Shown here: piece by piece, positions 10,534 to 20,104 of the stretch
Position numbering within the stretch: the stretch's first letter is position 1
Layout of the letters: each line of letters opens with the position of its first letter
Source of the DNA: Asparagopsis taxiformis
Taxonomy: Eukaryota > Rhodophyta > Florideophyceae > Bonnemaisoniales > Bonnemaisoniaceae
Length of the DNA stretch: 64,000 bases
Assembly (NCBI GenBank): GCA_030407315.1
Contig: JALQPE010001729.1
Location: 1-64,000, forward strand
Direction: 5' to 3'
Position numbers and translations under genes: made by a program
Notes under the pieces: model-generated
Told to the model about the DNA's origin: nothing
The model's database searches: none
The model's input: the letters and a program-made list of their open reading frames with translations, nothing else

Positions 10534-10730
10534 CTGCTTTGAATTAAAATTTGGGCTATTCTCAAAAACATGCACATGTGAACATGTTTTTGAGATGGGG
10601 GTGTGCCGTACGGCACAATCGACCGCCGAAATCGATGTTTTTTGCAATATTTTTTCTGCCCGAAATTGTAGAATTTCTGGGCTGGCCAGCAATGCATCTG
10701 AGTCGGACATCCCCACGTCCAGTGGCCGTC
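10534..10730 (+). repeat. Single forward copy of the hairpin repeat, left flank of the methylase-SET gene
   Basis: One partial unit with the hairpin (from 10559), GTGCCGTACGGCAC and a degenerate GGACATCC...CGTCC end. It faces inverted copies beginning near 14465, so the gene between them is bracketed by inverted repeats of about 190 bp. Confidence 0.88.
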
Positions 10731-11047
10731 CGGATGTCGCTCACCTGGTAAGCGTGAGGCACCTGTGTCAACCTATGTGACTGGCGGCCTTGCAGTACAA
10801 CACTCAAAGGCAGGGAATCACAATCTTTTTAAAATTTTTTCTCTACCACGTATCCGTCACAACTTATTACCTACACCGGTTACGGGTTTCAAGACCTTTC
10901 CAGTGCTGTGTACCCGTATACTCTGTTCCGTTCGATATCAACCAGTGTTCCTCACGAAAGAGTGCAAACGTCACGAGATACGTCGTCAAATTTGACTGTC
11001 TCGCCGAGCGGTCGCCATCCTGTACCGAATTTTCCACTCATTCCATT

Positions 11048-14000
11048 ATGACGAATAAGCGCAGGCGCAACAGCAATCCGATCGTTGACGACGCAACCGT
11101 GCCAATTCTGCGCGAACCCGCTAGCCCTTGGGAGGATTCTAGTGACATGGGTACACGTCGAAACGTAGGTCGCGCCGCCCGCGAAACTACTCTCGCTGGC
11201 AAAGACTTCCTCCGCCTCTTGCTGGATTTATTCGCCCACTCAAGTTTCGCAGACTTGACGGACAAGCCGGGAGGTTTCACATACGCGGACCTTGGCGCTT
11301 GGGTTGCGCAGGGCACGGAAGAACAATTTGTGGCGCTGCAAGGTCGACTCAGCATGTCCTTCAGCGGTCGTTCGAAGAATGCTGGAGTCGAGGCGGATGT
11401 TGCCGAAATCGTCATGGCAGAGATGAACGTTGAGCGAGCCAAGCAGATTGTTCGTCTGGCATTACCCATTGCCGAGTTTTCAAGACAGGATGAGCGTATC
11501 GGGCAATGGGTTGAGCACTGCATCCTTTCTGGGATCGTGCCGCAGACCTTCCTTATTGGATGTAACATGCTTCCTTCGCCACTACAGGCGCCGCAGCGCG
11601 GGGAACCAAGCGCCTTCGTTCTTGCTCCACCGGAAACGTTCGAGGTATTGATGTATTTCCAAGCGTTGTCTATCATCCGAAATCACAACAAGAACCTGCC
11701 GCGTCGCCGAATAGGAGATGCGGCCGAAGAGGGGAACGAAGCCGCACGCGTCCCAGCCCATCGGAAAAGCACTAATCGAGCTTGTTACGTGGTTCAAGTT
11801 TTATACCATGCTTGGACCGATGTGGCCTACGCCGCAAAGTTTTCCAGCTTCGAAGAGTTGATGGCGCCGTACATCATTTTCGACAGCAGTGAGCATTGGT
11901 TTGACGTGCTCGATGAAGGTCTATTCGCACCGATGGAGCAGAAGCTAGATCTCTACCACAACAAAGCTCCCCTATCTCATCCTGATGGATATGGTGGAAA
12001 AGTAGAGACAAGAACCAGTGCGCAGCACAGTGCATTTAGGGACCTTGTGAGGAAGTTCTTCGACCGGTTGCAGTTTCTTATCGTCAACCCGGACCTGTAC
12101 ACCTGGCCGGAGTCCGACCGCTGGGGGGCACTGGAAATATACTTCTCAAGCGGAAATCCGGACAAGCTGCCAGCGTATTTTGACACCCTCGACGAAGACG
12201 TTATGGCTGTCCTCCGCCCGGCACCACAAGCCGCGGACGCAGAAAAGGTCCCCAAGCCGGTTGATGACACTCCCACTCGTCGCAACACAGGAGGGAGAGG
12301 TTTGGTTCCGTCGACAAGACACACAACCAGGCTTCAACTTGGACCTGGGAGGACCAGTCTTACTGCCCAAGGGCCGTCTCCCCCGTCACCGTCACCCCAT
12401 GCGACAGAAGAGCAGGAAAGTGAAGGGCAGGCTCTCGCAAAGGACTTTCTTTCGAAAATGAGTCAGTATTGCCGGGTGTACGACGTCCCTTTCGAAGATT
12501 TGGTCAGTGCCGACGAGAGCCGAGAACACGTGCCCATCACGGGCAACGTTCAGCTCATTCTGACTGATCCGCCCTACAATGTTCGTCGTAAGAGGAACGA
12601 TTCCAACTCTTCGTACGACAGGCTAACTGCAGAAGATATGCAGGCTAGCATCGAAGTGTTTGACGAGCTGTTGCGCCCCGGTGGCCACGGCATCGTGTTC
12701 TGCTCGGTTTTGCAGTTCTACGAATGGTTCCATTACTTGGAAACGTACAAAGGACCGCAGTCAGAAGGCCCAACCGATACTGCTGCCAGTGATGACGGGT
12801 CGGATGAAGAAGAGGTTACGTCCATGAATTCGGACTCCGAAGCATCGCAGCACAGTGGCGAAGAAAGTGCGGATGAGGAGGAGGACGAGGAGGAGGAGGA
12901 CGTCGTTCGGAATTCAGTTTTCTTCGTTGACGAGGTACCTCTGTTGTTTGTCCGACTACCTGGGCACCTCTATCAAATGCCGGGGCGGAAGAGGTACCAA
13001 CGCATGAACATGGCAGAGGTCGCTATCCACTTCTGGAAGCGAGGTGTTCCGTTCAAGACCGGAAGCGAGATGGTGGCCTATAGGAACCACGGATACATGG
13101 ACGGCACGTACCCGGCGTGGTGCAACGTCACCATCAATATGCCCGCCATCGATTCGAATGAGATGGTGTGGCGAACAAGGAGCACAACCGGTGCTACGGT
13201 CAGAGTTCGTGCAGAGCAGAAGAGCGTCGCTCTCATGATGGAGTTGATCAGCCAGCATTCACAGCCTGGTGATATTGTTGTCGATCCATTCTCTGGCACT
13301 TTCGCAACGGGAAAAGCAGCTATGAGCTTGCCTGAGCACCGTGTTTTCGTCGGCAGTGACATGGACAAATTGTGTGTGGTACGATCGCTTCCAAAGCTGT
13401 GTGCAGTCATGTCACGTGTAATTCTTTCAAACAACACTGACATGAGGGTCACGACAGAAGCGAAACAGAGTGCTGAGAAGTTCTTGGCGTCCCCCTCTGT
13501 CACGATGCGTACGCAGAGGGAACGCAGGATCATCGAACCCCCACCTGGCCTTCCCCTGTACCAGAGGTTCCCGAAATATATTCGGCAGTACCTCTGGCAG
13601 CTGTGCCCAGAGTCGATTGCGTCGCGCGAGCACATGGAGAAACCGGTACATTATTGGCCACCTTCCCTGCGCCGCTGGTTGCAAACTGAAAACCCTCGCG
13701 TGATGCGGGCACACGATTGTGTTGCGAAAAAATTGAGCGTTCGACCATCGCTGATTAAGCATCCAAATGCAGGAAGAGGGCTCTTCGCTGAACAGACATT
13801 TAATGTTGGTGACGAAGTATGTGCATACTACGGAACTGTTGTGTACTCTGATATGAGCAAGGAGTCGATGAGGTTCGCGTACGGAGAGGGTCACATGGCG
13901 ATAACGAAGGAAACATTCTTGATGTATGCTATCAAGCTGTATGCAACAGCGGAGGACGACGAAAACATCGAGCATCCAATTTGGATTGTTCCGGCTCCGT

Positions 14001-14245
14001 TCTGTTCGGCGCAGTTCATCAACGACCCGCGGTATTTGCGAGGTGAGGACACTCCGGCGGAAGACACCAGGCGGATGGCCAACGTCGAGTTTGTCGAGAA
14101 CTACAGCAGCGGTTCGACGGGGAAGAAGCTCAAGGCGAAGGACCTAGAAAATCCGAAGATCATTGTAGTACGTGCAATCCGCGATATCCGTCCGGGGCAG
14201 GAGCTCTACGTTCATTATGGGACAGCGTTTAGAGCATGGAATTAG
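11048..14245 (+). CDS. DNA adenine-methyltransferase (beta class) fused to SET domain
   Basis: A 1065-residue protein starting at MTNKRRR (11048). The frame opens earlier at 10790, but that part is hydrophobic and repeat-adjacent, so it is taken as leader. An N-terminal ~400 residues are unrecognised. Next comes a Pro/Ser linker, then a beta-class (CcrM/HinfI-order) N6-adenine methyltransferase: catalytic DPPYN at 507-511, an acidic insert (about 582-618) in the variable region, then motif X and the AdoMet-binding motif DPFSG at 746-750. The C-terminus is a SET domain with GRG at 909-911, FINDP at 990, ANVEF, and a terminal ELYVHYG. Expected roles, from the families, are DNA 6mA or 4mC deposition and lysine methylation of a histone or other protein. 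Both AdoMet enzymes look intact. An AATAAA lies about 30 bp after the stop codon. Inverted hairpin repeats bracket the gene. Confidence 0.85.
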   Translation: MTNKRRRNSNPIVDDATVPILREPASPWEDSSDMGTRRNVGRAARETTLAGKDFLRLLLDLFAHSSFADLTDKPGGFTYADLGAWVAQGTEEQFVALQGRLSMSFSGRSKNAGVEADVAEIVMAEMNVERAKQIVRLALPIAEFSRQDERIGQWVEHCILSGIVPQTFLIGCNMLPSPLQAPQRGEPSAFVLAPPETFEVLMYFQALSIIRNHNKNLPRRRIGDAAEEGNEAARVPAHRKSTNRACYVVQVLYHAWTDVAYAAKFSSFEELMAPYIIFDSSEHWFDVLDEGLFAPMEQKLDLYHNKAPLSHPDGYGGKVETRTSAQHSAFRDLVRKFFDRLQFLIVNPDLYTWPESDRWGALEIYFSSGNPDKLPAYFDTLDEDVMAVLRPAPQAADAEKVPKPVDDTPTRRNTGGRGLVPSTRHTTRLQLGPGRTSLTAQGPSPPSPSPHATEEQESEGQALAKDFLSKMSQYCRVYDVPFEDLVSADESREHVPITGNVQLILTDPPYNVRRKRNDSNSSYDRLTAEDMQASIEVFDELLRPGGHGIVFCSVLQFYEWFHYLETYKGPQSEGPTDTAASDDGSDEEEVTSMNSDSEASQHSGEESADEEEDEEEEDVVRNSVFFVDEVPLLFVRLPGHLYQMPGRKRYQRMNMAEVAIHFWKRGVPFKTGSEMVAYRNHGYMDGTYPAWCNVTINMPAIDSNEMVWRTRSTTGATVRVRAEQKSVALMMELISQHSQPGDIVVDPFSGTFATGKAAMSLPEHRVFVGSDMDKLCVVRSLPKLCAVMSRVILSNNTDMRVTTEAKQSAEKFLASPSVTMRTQRERRIIEPPPGLPLYQRFPKYIRQYLWQLCPESIASREHMEKPVHYWPPSLRRWLQTENPRVMRAHDCVAKKLSVRPSLIKHPNAGRGLFAEQTFNVGDEVCAYYGTVVYSDMSKESMRFAYGEGHMAITKETFLMYAIKLYATAEDDENIEHPIWIVPAPFCSAQFINDPRYLRGEDTPAEDTRRMANVEFVENYSSGSTGKKLKAKDLENPKIIVVRAIRDIRPGQELYVHYGTAFRAWN

Positions 14246-14464
14246 GGTCACGAAAGATGTTTTCATTTCGACTACAAATAAAGCTACGTTCCAGAGTTGA
14301 AGTATATCATATAATGCAGAATGTCCAGCCACCATTAGTCCAGGGTGAAACCTATTCGGCAGTACTCGCCTGTCAAAAACCAATCGTTCACACTCTAGGT
14401 GCACTTCGTCCGAGCAGTGAACCTGACTGCTTGGTTGCTGTTATGCGTGCAGATGCAAAATACA

Positions 14465-15562
14465 AGACCAAGTTGAAATGGACGCCCGGTGGATGTCCAG
14501 CTCAGTTGCATTGCTGTCCAGCCCAGAAATTCTACAATTCAGGGCAGAAAAAATATTGCAAAAAACATCGATTTCAGCGGGTCGATTGTGCCGTACGGCA
14601 CACCCCCATCTCAAAAACATGTTCACATGTGCATGTTTTTGAGAATAGCCCAAATTTTAATTCAAATCAGGGTGTCTAATTTGGCCACAACGGCCCCAGG
14701 AACCGACCGCCGCCCCGAGTGGGGTTGTCACTGGCTTCTGTAAGCACTAACTGTAAGGCTAAATGGCGTCTGACAAAGGGTCAATTTCAGGCTCAATACG
14801 CCAGGGACAGGTCTTGGTCCTTGTTCCATCATGGTCCCACCCCACTCTCTCACGACCAACCTGAAATGCACGTCCGGTGGATGTCCAGCTCGATTGCACT
14901 GCTGGCCAGCCCGGAAATTCTAAAATTTCGGGCACAAAAAAATTGTAAAAAATCAACGATTTCAGCGGGTCGTTTGTGCCGTACGGCACACCCCCATTTC
15001 AAAAACATGTTCACATGTGCATGTTTTTGAGAATAGCCCAAATTTTAATTCAAATCAGGGTGTCTAATTTGGCCACAACGGCCCCAGGAACCGGCCGCCG
15101 CCCCGAGCGGGGTCATCACTGGCTTCTGTAAGCACTAACTGTGAGGCTAAATGGCGCCGGAAGATGGGCCGATTGCAGGCTTCAAGCCTAAGTTATGCTA
15201 GGGAGAAATCTTCTTCCGTGTTTCATCATGGTCCCGCCTTACTCCCTCAACAGAAACACTACTCACCCATCACGTTACTCATATTCCGTGCACTTTATAT
15301 TAGTAGTGAACCCGCCTGCTTAGTTGCTGCAATGCGTGGATGTAGGCAGCACACGACCAACCTGAAATGGACGTCCGGTGGATGTCCATCTCAGATGCAC
15401 TGCTGGCCAGCCCAGAAATTCTAAAATTTCGGGCACAAAAAATCTTGCAAAAATCAACGATTTGGGCGGGTCGATTGTGCCGTACGGCACACCCCCATCT
15501 CAAAAACATGTTCACATGTGCATGTTTTTGAGAATAGCCCAAATTTTAACTCAAATCAGGGT
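14465..15562 (-). repeat. Array of the hairpin repeat, reverse orientation, 3 copies
   Basis: Three reverse units with hairpins at about 14610, 15000 and 15500. Two unit types alternate: the standard ~385-bp unit, and a longer one that carries an extra block (about 15145-15355, with TTCAAGCCTAAGTTATGCTA). All keep the 12-bp hairpin arms, the GTGCCGTACGGCAC palindrome and GGACGTCC/GGATGTCC, except that the copy near 14480 has GGACGCCC. Confidence 0.92.
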
Positions 15563-15908
15563 GTTCCCCGGATAAAGGGGTGCTCGCAGCCGCCCCAAAA
15601 GCCGCCTAGCTTGACAGCTGTAATTTTAACACATTACACATCAAGGACACTGCCTGCTTCACGCCACCTCGTCAGGTTTCGAGAGCCCGACTCGGGCCCG
15701 TTCTGAACGGACACTCACATCTCGATTGCCTGTCTTGCATTCCAGCGGTCACGATAGGTGTGTACCTAACAAAATTTCGGTTGTATTGTGTTATTATTTC
15801 CAGCGATTGGCGTTCACGACCATTCTTCAACTTGACGTGAAACATACCATCCACATCACTCGAATACGTCAACGTCAACCATCTCTTTTCCTTTCCAACT
15901 CAACAACC

Positions 15909-16277
15909 ATGGCGGATACGCATTTCAGCAGTTTGTTTTCAACGGTTTGCGGCGATCAAGTGAGCGCGTCAGCGGAGTCGCGCGGACTCAAGCGCGGCGT
16001 CGATGTCGACTTGTTTGCGGACGTGGACGGTGCGGCTGTGCATATTGGGACGGCTTCGGTGAGCACTGCTGGTGGCGATGTTGGCCTTCCGCGCACGCTG
16101 CACAACCACAAGCTGCCGGAAACCGACGAGGCCGACTATATCGTCGTGCGCAACATTGCGACTAAGGACAAGTTCAAGGACCTCCCGTTCCCGTACATTT
16201 TGATGGCGCCGAGGGACCGCCGGAGACGATGGGTGGAGCATACGCCGCGGCGTTTTACCCTTGGGATACTCGGATGA
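15909..16277 (+). CDS. N-terminal frame of the ParB-like/dioxygenase protein
   Basis: 122 codons starting MADTHFSSLF at the first ATG after an A/C-rich leader. It has no recognised domain and ends at TGA 16275-16277. The main frame is already open from about 16165 and lies at -1, so the two overlap by about 110 bp. They probably encode one polypeptide, through a short intron, a frameshift mutation or recoding. It could also be a separate small upstream protein. Confidence 0.5.
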   Translation: MADTHFSSLFSTVCGDQVSASAESRGLKRGVDVDLFADVDGAAVHIGTASVSTAGGDVGLPRTLHNHKLPETDEADYIVVRNIATKDKFKDLPFPYILMAPRDRRRRWVEHTPRRFTLGILG

Positions 16278-19200
16278 TGCGCCCCGCTGCGGAGGATGGC
16301 TCTAGCGACATTCGTACCCCTGCTGCAGCGTCAAACTTCAACGCAGCGACGAACCAGGCCAGCTCGGGACGGATGCCCAGTACCGGTCCAGCAGGCGAAA
16401 TCACTGGTTCGGGGGGTACGAAGCATCCAGCACGCTCCGTCCCGGTTTCGGGAGGCACGAAGCGCCCTGCTCGCTCTGCCAGAGCCTCCAGTGGAGGCAC
16501 GAAGCACCCTGCTCGCTCCAACGTCACCGAAGCTACTACGCAGGACGTAACCGAGGTGGACGACGAACCGGAGGTGGCGGAAAGCATTCGTGAGCAGCAG
16601 GGGACGCAAATTATGGTGCCCAAGTTTGTGACGTCGGATTACGTCGGAGAAGGAGCGACTGTGTTGGTGAGGCAGCTAGTGGAACCGGCCGTGACCCTTC
16701 GCGATGTCAAAGAAGACCACGTGGAGGACCTGCGCAACAATATGTTGGCGGTGGGGTATGTGAGCTCTTCGCGTATCACTGTGACGGTGCTGAGGTCGCA
16801 GAACACGCATTTGTCCGCCGACACGCGTCTGTTCCAGAATGGCAAATTCCATGCCAATGCGAACGTGACCGTGATCGACGGACTGCATCGTCTCAATGCT
16901 ATGCATAGCATTGCGGATGACTTCACGCGCCTCACCCGTATGCACAGAACCAAGCTGCCACAGGAGGCAAACCGCTTGCGCTGGGTTACTCAGCCTCTGG
17001 ATGTGTACTACCTTCGCCGCAAGGACGACAGTGATCTCCAGCCTCATGAGATCATCCACAAGAGTGCAGAGTCGAACCATACGACTGGGACGCAACTGAC
17101 GGAGCGCTCCCTGGTTCGAATCTTGTCGTCCATCCAGCAGTTCATCCGTACGATTGCTGTTGCAAACAACGTGGAAAACGCTGGCGACTTGCGTGAGTCT
17201 GATGTCATCCGAACATTGTTCGAGGCGCAGTTCATGGGGATGATGAATTCGACGAACACGGCTCGGCGGTGGACGCGTTTGGCTATAGCAACGCTGAAGC
17301 ATCCTGTTCTCGACGACGTGTTGCGTGAGCTGAACAATTCCGAGCGCCGCAACGAGATTGGGATAACGCACCTGGACCACAAGATAGTGCGCGAGTTGCT
17401 GGAAGAAAACTTTGTCTTCGTCTTGCGTGGTCTTTCGGAGTACTTGAACCCTGCTCATGGCGGACGTCCGGATGGACGCTTTGACGTGAACGACTTTTAT
17501 ACATACGTCCGTCGCGTGACTGCAATAGCAAATTCTCTGTACGCTGCGTTTGGGCGCCCAAAGAGTATTATGCGCAAGTCATTTCTGAGCACAGAGATGG
17601 CAATTGGGTCGGTTAAGCAGCCGAAGGAGTTGCAATGGCATCTCACCAATGCCATTGCAATGTATAGAGGGGACGACCGGAGCAGTGAGGTTCGAATGCG
17701 ACGGAGAACCACGCGTTTACAGGATTTGGAAACGAACTTGAAAGAGTTTTTCAATCCGACATTGAAGAAGAAGACTAAGGCTCGACGCAAACGCCGCCCT
17801 TCTGCTGCCAATGTGAGACTCACTCACAAGAAGCAGCGGAATGTCGAACATGAGCCTGCTTCGCATGGCATCCGCCGCCGTTCACAGCGACTTCGCTCGA
17901 CGGGGAGCACACGCCTCGAGGAAGAAGAGCCGGTTGTGGTACAACAATCCGCCGGGGAAGAAGAGCAGGCCGTTGTTGATAAACCCACCGATCAACAACA
18001 AGCCACTGCTTCCGGTGATGAGGTTGACGAAGACTCCGCCCGTTCCCCCGATTCTGCCGTTGAGATTGTCCCCCAAGATAACCAACGTGCTGGTGCGACT
18101 CCCTCCAACCAAGAATCTGTCCATACCGCTTCGGACGAGGAAGACAAACAGGGTGCAGACGAGGGCCAAGTCGAAAGCAAGGGGGTCCGCGAAGTGACAA
18201 TTACATTCACTGTTCCGGAAGGAGTGGAAGTCGATGAAGACGGTTACATCGTTCGTGACTCTCCTTCTGAAGACGACCTCCTCTTCGACGACCGTATGCC
18301 GTCTCTTCCTGACGATTTCGAAGACCGAGCCGAAGGGCATCATCTGGCGCAGCGTCCCGCGGATGTCATCGCATCGGTGAGGGTTGGCTGTCTGCCCCCG
18401 ATTGAGCTCAGGTTGTTATTGGAGAGTGTGGAAATCGATGAGGAGGGCAGAGAGGTGAGGTATTTGAAGCAAGTGGCGATGGACCCTGTGTTTGAGGGGC
18501 TGCATATTCCGGAAGAACATCGGGCTCGTGTGCTATTCGAAATCGATCACGTCTATCCGATGTTCTTCGCAGCGTGGAAGATGGCTGCCAAGGCGATGTG
18601 TGAGCCTACATCGACGTTTCTACCCTCGAGGCTGGACTTCGCTCAGGTTGCGCGAATGTCTACAAGCTGGAAGGATTCGTATGAGGCCGGCACTGGTATG
18701 GCGTACTTCCACAATTGCCGAACGGAAATCAACGAGCGAGGGTATACGGTGATGCACAATTTCGCGGATGTAAGCTACCTAGATGCGTCGGACAAGTTCC
18801 CATTTGACTTGGGTCTCATGGAAGAAATTCCTAACCAGGAATTGTTTCGGTACTTTTTGGGAACGTGGGAGGGGGAGCAGGTGCACAAGGACCCTGGGAA
18901 CCGGCAGCTGTGGAGTCCCATTGTCAATACGGGGGACGATGAAACAGACGAGAAGAACCGGAATGAGGGGAGGGCTCGCTTCACGTCTACGCGCCACTGC
19001 CTGGTTGACTATGCCGAGAACGATGAGACGCATATCGACCGGTTCAAGTTTGTGACGCGGCGAGCCCTGCTGGATGTGTGGTTGGGAATCCTTGTCCGGC
19101 TGACAGGGCTGGAGGAGTGCGGTTTACCGGGAGAAAAACTTGTCATGCCGGCATCTGGGGGACGGTTTTTGATAACGGGAAAGGGGTGTCCTCGGCAGGT

Positions 19201-19840
19201 CCCACACAATGATTTCCCTGTTCCTCCTCGCGACCGCAAAGATCAACTTCCGGGTTACTTTGTTATTGCCAACGGAGATGACCCATTCCCTATCTGGGTG
19301 TGTCCAGGGTCCCACAAGTACGTCTTTTCCAAAGCGCTGGAATTAGATATGTACGCCAAGACGATGAAGCTGAAGAAGGTAATCGTTCCGCCACGTTCAG
19401 TCTTCATCGGTCACGGCCATGTACAACATGCCGGGGCAGGGCATGTCGACAGAGTTGTGTCACACACGACAACGAGGTATCACACGTATTTCAGGAATGC
19501 GTCGTATCCGATTCCCGACAATGTTTCGTTTGGTTTCATCAGGCGGTTGGGATTCGAAGAAGAAGTCATCGCCAATGCTCCGCGCCGGTCTGCAAGGCAA
19601 AGTCAACCGGCACCTGTCAATGTTCGCCACAAGACAGTTGTTCCCATCCCGGTCAAGAAAGATGGTAGGCCGAAGACAGGGCAGCTCCGAATGATGCGGA
19701 TGAAGACGACAGAACCTCGCAAGGATGTAATGCACACACCGAGTGTGGCCCCGGTAGTGCCTCTTCTGCCGGGACAACCTGGATATCTAGTTCACTATCA
19801 TAGTGAGGACGAAGAGGAAGAACAGTTTTCCGACGGCTAG
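16229..19840 (+). CDS. ParB-like domain plus 2OG/Fe(II)-dioxygenase-like protein
   Basis: 1203 residues in the main frame. After a repetitive Ser/Gly/Thr segment with three HPARS/RPARS-type repeats (about 60-100), residues ~140-240 form a ParB/sulfiredoxin-fold domain with the signature VIDGLHRLNAM (215-225). An acidic, Lys/Arg- and Gln-rich linker (about 510-690) follows. The C-terminal third resembles a double-stranded beta-helix oxygenase: H993-N-D995, a distal His in GHGHVQHAG (1064 or 1067) and R1083 in TTRYHTYF. That pattern fits Fe(II) ligands HxD...H and a 2-oxoglutarate-binding Arg. ParB-like domains bind or cut DNA; such oxygenases can hydroxylate or demethylate bases or proteins. 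A role as reader or eraser for the neighbouring methylase is inferred. Hairpin arrays flank the gene on both sides, both in reverse orientation. Confidence 0.7.
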   Translation: MGGAYAAAFYPWDTRMMRPAAEDGSSDIRTPAAASNFNAATNQASSGRMPSTGPAGEITGSGGTKHPARSVPVSGGTKRPARSARASSGGTKHPARSNVTEATTQDVTEVDDEPEVAESIREQQGTQIMVPKFVTSDYVGEGATVLVRQLVEPAVTLRDVKEDHVEDLRNNMLAVGYVSSSRITVTVLRSQNTHLSADTRLFQNGKFHANANVTVIDGLHRLNAMHSIADDFTRLTRMHRTKLPQEANRLRWVTQPLDVYYLRRKDDSDLQPHEIIHKSAESNHTTGTQLTERSLVRILSSIQQFIRTIAVANNVENAGDLRESDVIRTLFEAQFMGMMNSTNTARRWTRLAIATLKHPVLDDVLRELNNSERRNEIGITHLDHKIVRELLEENFVFVLRGLSEYLNPAHGGRPDGRFDVNDFYTYVRRVTAIANSLYAAFGRPKSIMRKSFLSTEMAIGSVKQPKELQWHLTNAIAMYRGDDRSSEVRMRRRTTRLQDLETNLKEFFNPTLKKKTKARRKRRPSAANVRLTHKKQRNVEHEPASHGIRRRSQRLRSTGSTRLEEEEPVVVQQSAGEEEQAVVDKPTDQQQATASGDEVDEDSARSPDSAVEIVPQDNQRAGATPSNQESVHTASDEEDKQGADEGQVESKGVREVTITFTVPEGVEVDEDGYIVRDSPSEDDLLFDDRMPSLPDDFEDRAEGHHLAQRPADVIASVRVGCLPPIELRLLLESVEIDEEGREVRYLKQVAMDPVFEGLHIPEEHRARVLFEIDHVYPMFFAAWKMAAKAMCEPTSTFLPSRLDFAQVARMSTSWKDSYEAGTGMAYFHNCRTEINERGYTVMHNFADVSYLDASDKFPFDLGLMEEIPNQELFRYFLGTWEGEQVHKDPGNRQLWSPIVNTGDDETDEKNRNEGRARFTSTRHCLVDYAENDETHIDRFKFVTRRALLDVWLGILVRLTGLEECGLPGEKLVMPASGGRFLITGKGCPRQVPHNDFPVPPRDRKDQLPGYFVIANGDDPFPIWVCPGSHKYVFSKALELDMYAKTMKLKKVIVPPRSVFIGHGHVQHAGAGHVDRVVSHTTTRYHTYFRNASYPIPDNVSFGFIRRLGFEEEVIANAPRRSARQSQPAPVNVRHKTVVPIPVKKDGRPKTGQLRMMRMKTTEPRKDVMHTPSVAPVVPLLPGQPGYLVHYHSEDEEEEQFSDG

Positions 19841-20104
19841 ATATCTTAACAACAACTACTTTAGCAAACAATTATCGAGAATATAATCATCTCCTTTATC
19901 ACTTTCAATCTATGAACCTACTATAATGCACTTCCGTTCCATGCTTTCAAACTAGATTGTCCATTCCCTAGTGGGTTGGAGCATGATTCCAGGACGATTC
20001 CCTCACATCTCTAGACTCGATGGTCTATGCTAGAAATAGCAGAACAATTGGGTTTATACGTGCTTCATCGCCAACTTGCTTCTGGTAATGGCTGGACGTG
20101 CACG
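19841..20104. other. 3' flank of the ParB-like gene, no gene seen
   Basis: A/T-rich spacer between the stop codon and the next hairpin array. Nothing specific was recognised. Confidence 0.5.

Noticed and set aside
16229..16277. Canonical -1 ribosomal slippery site in the ParB-like gene overlap
   Set aside because: No X XXY YYZ heptamer in the correct phase; the TTTT-containing stretch does not fit.
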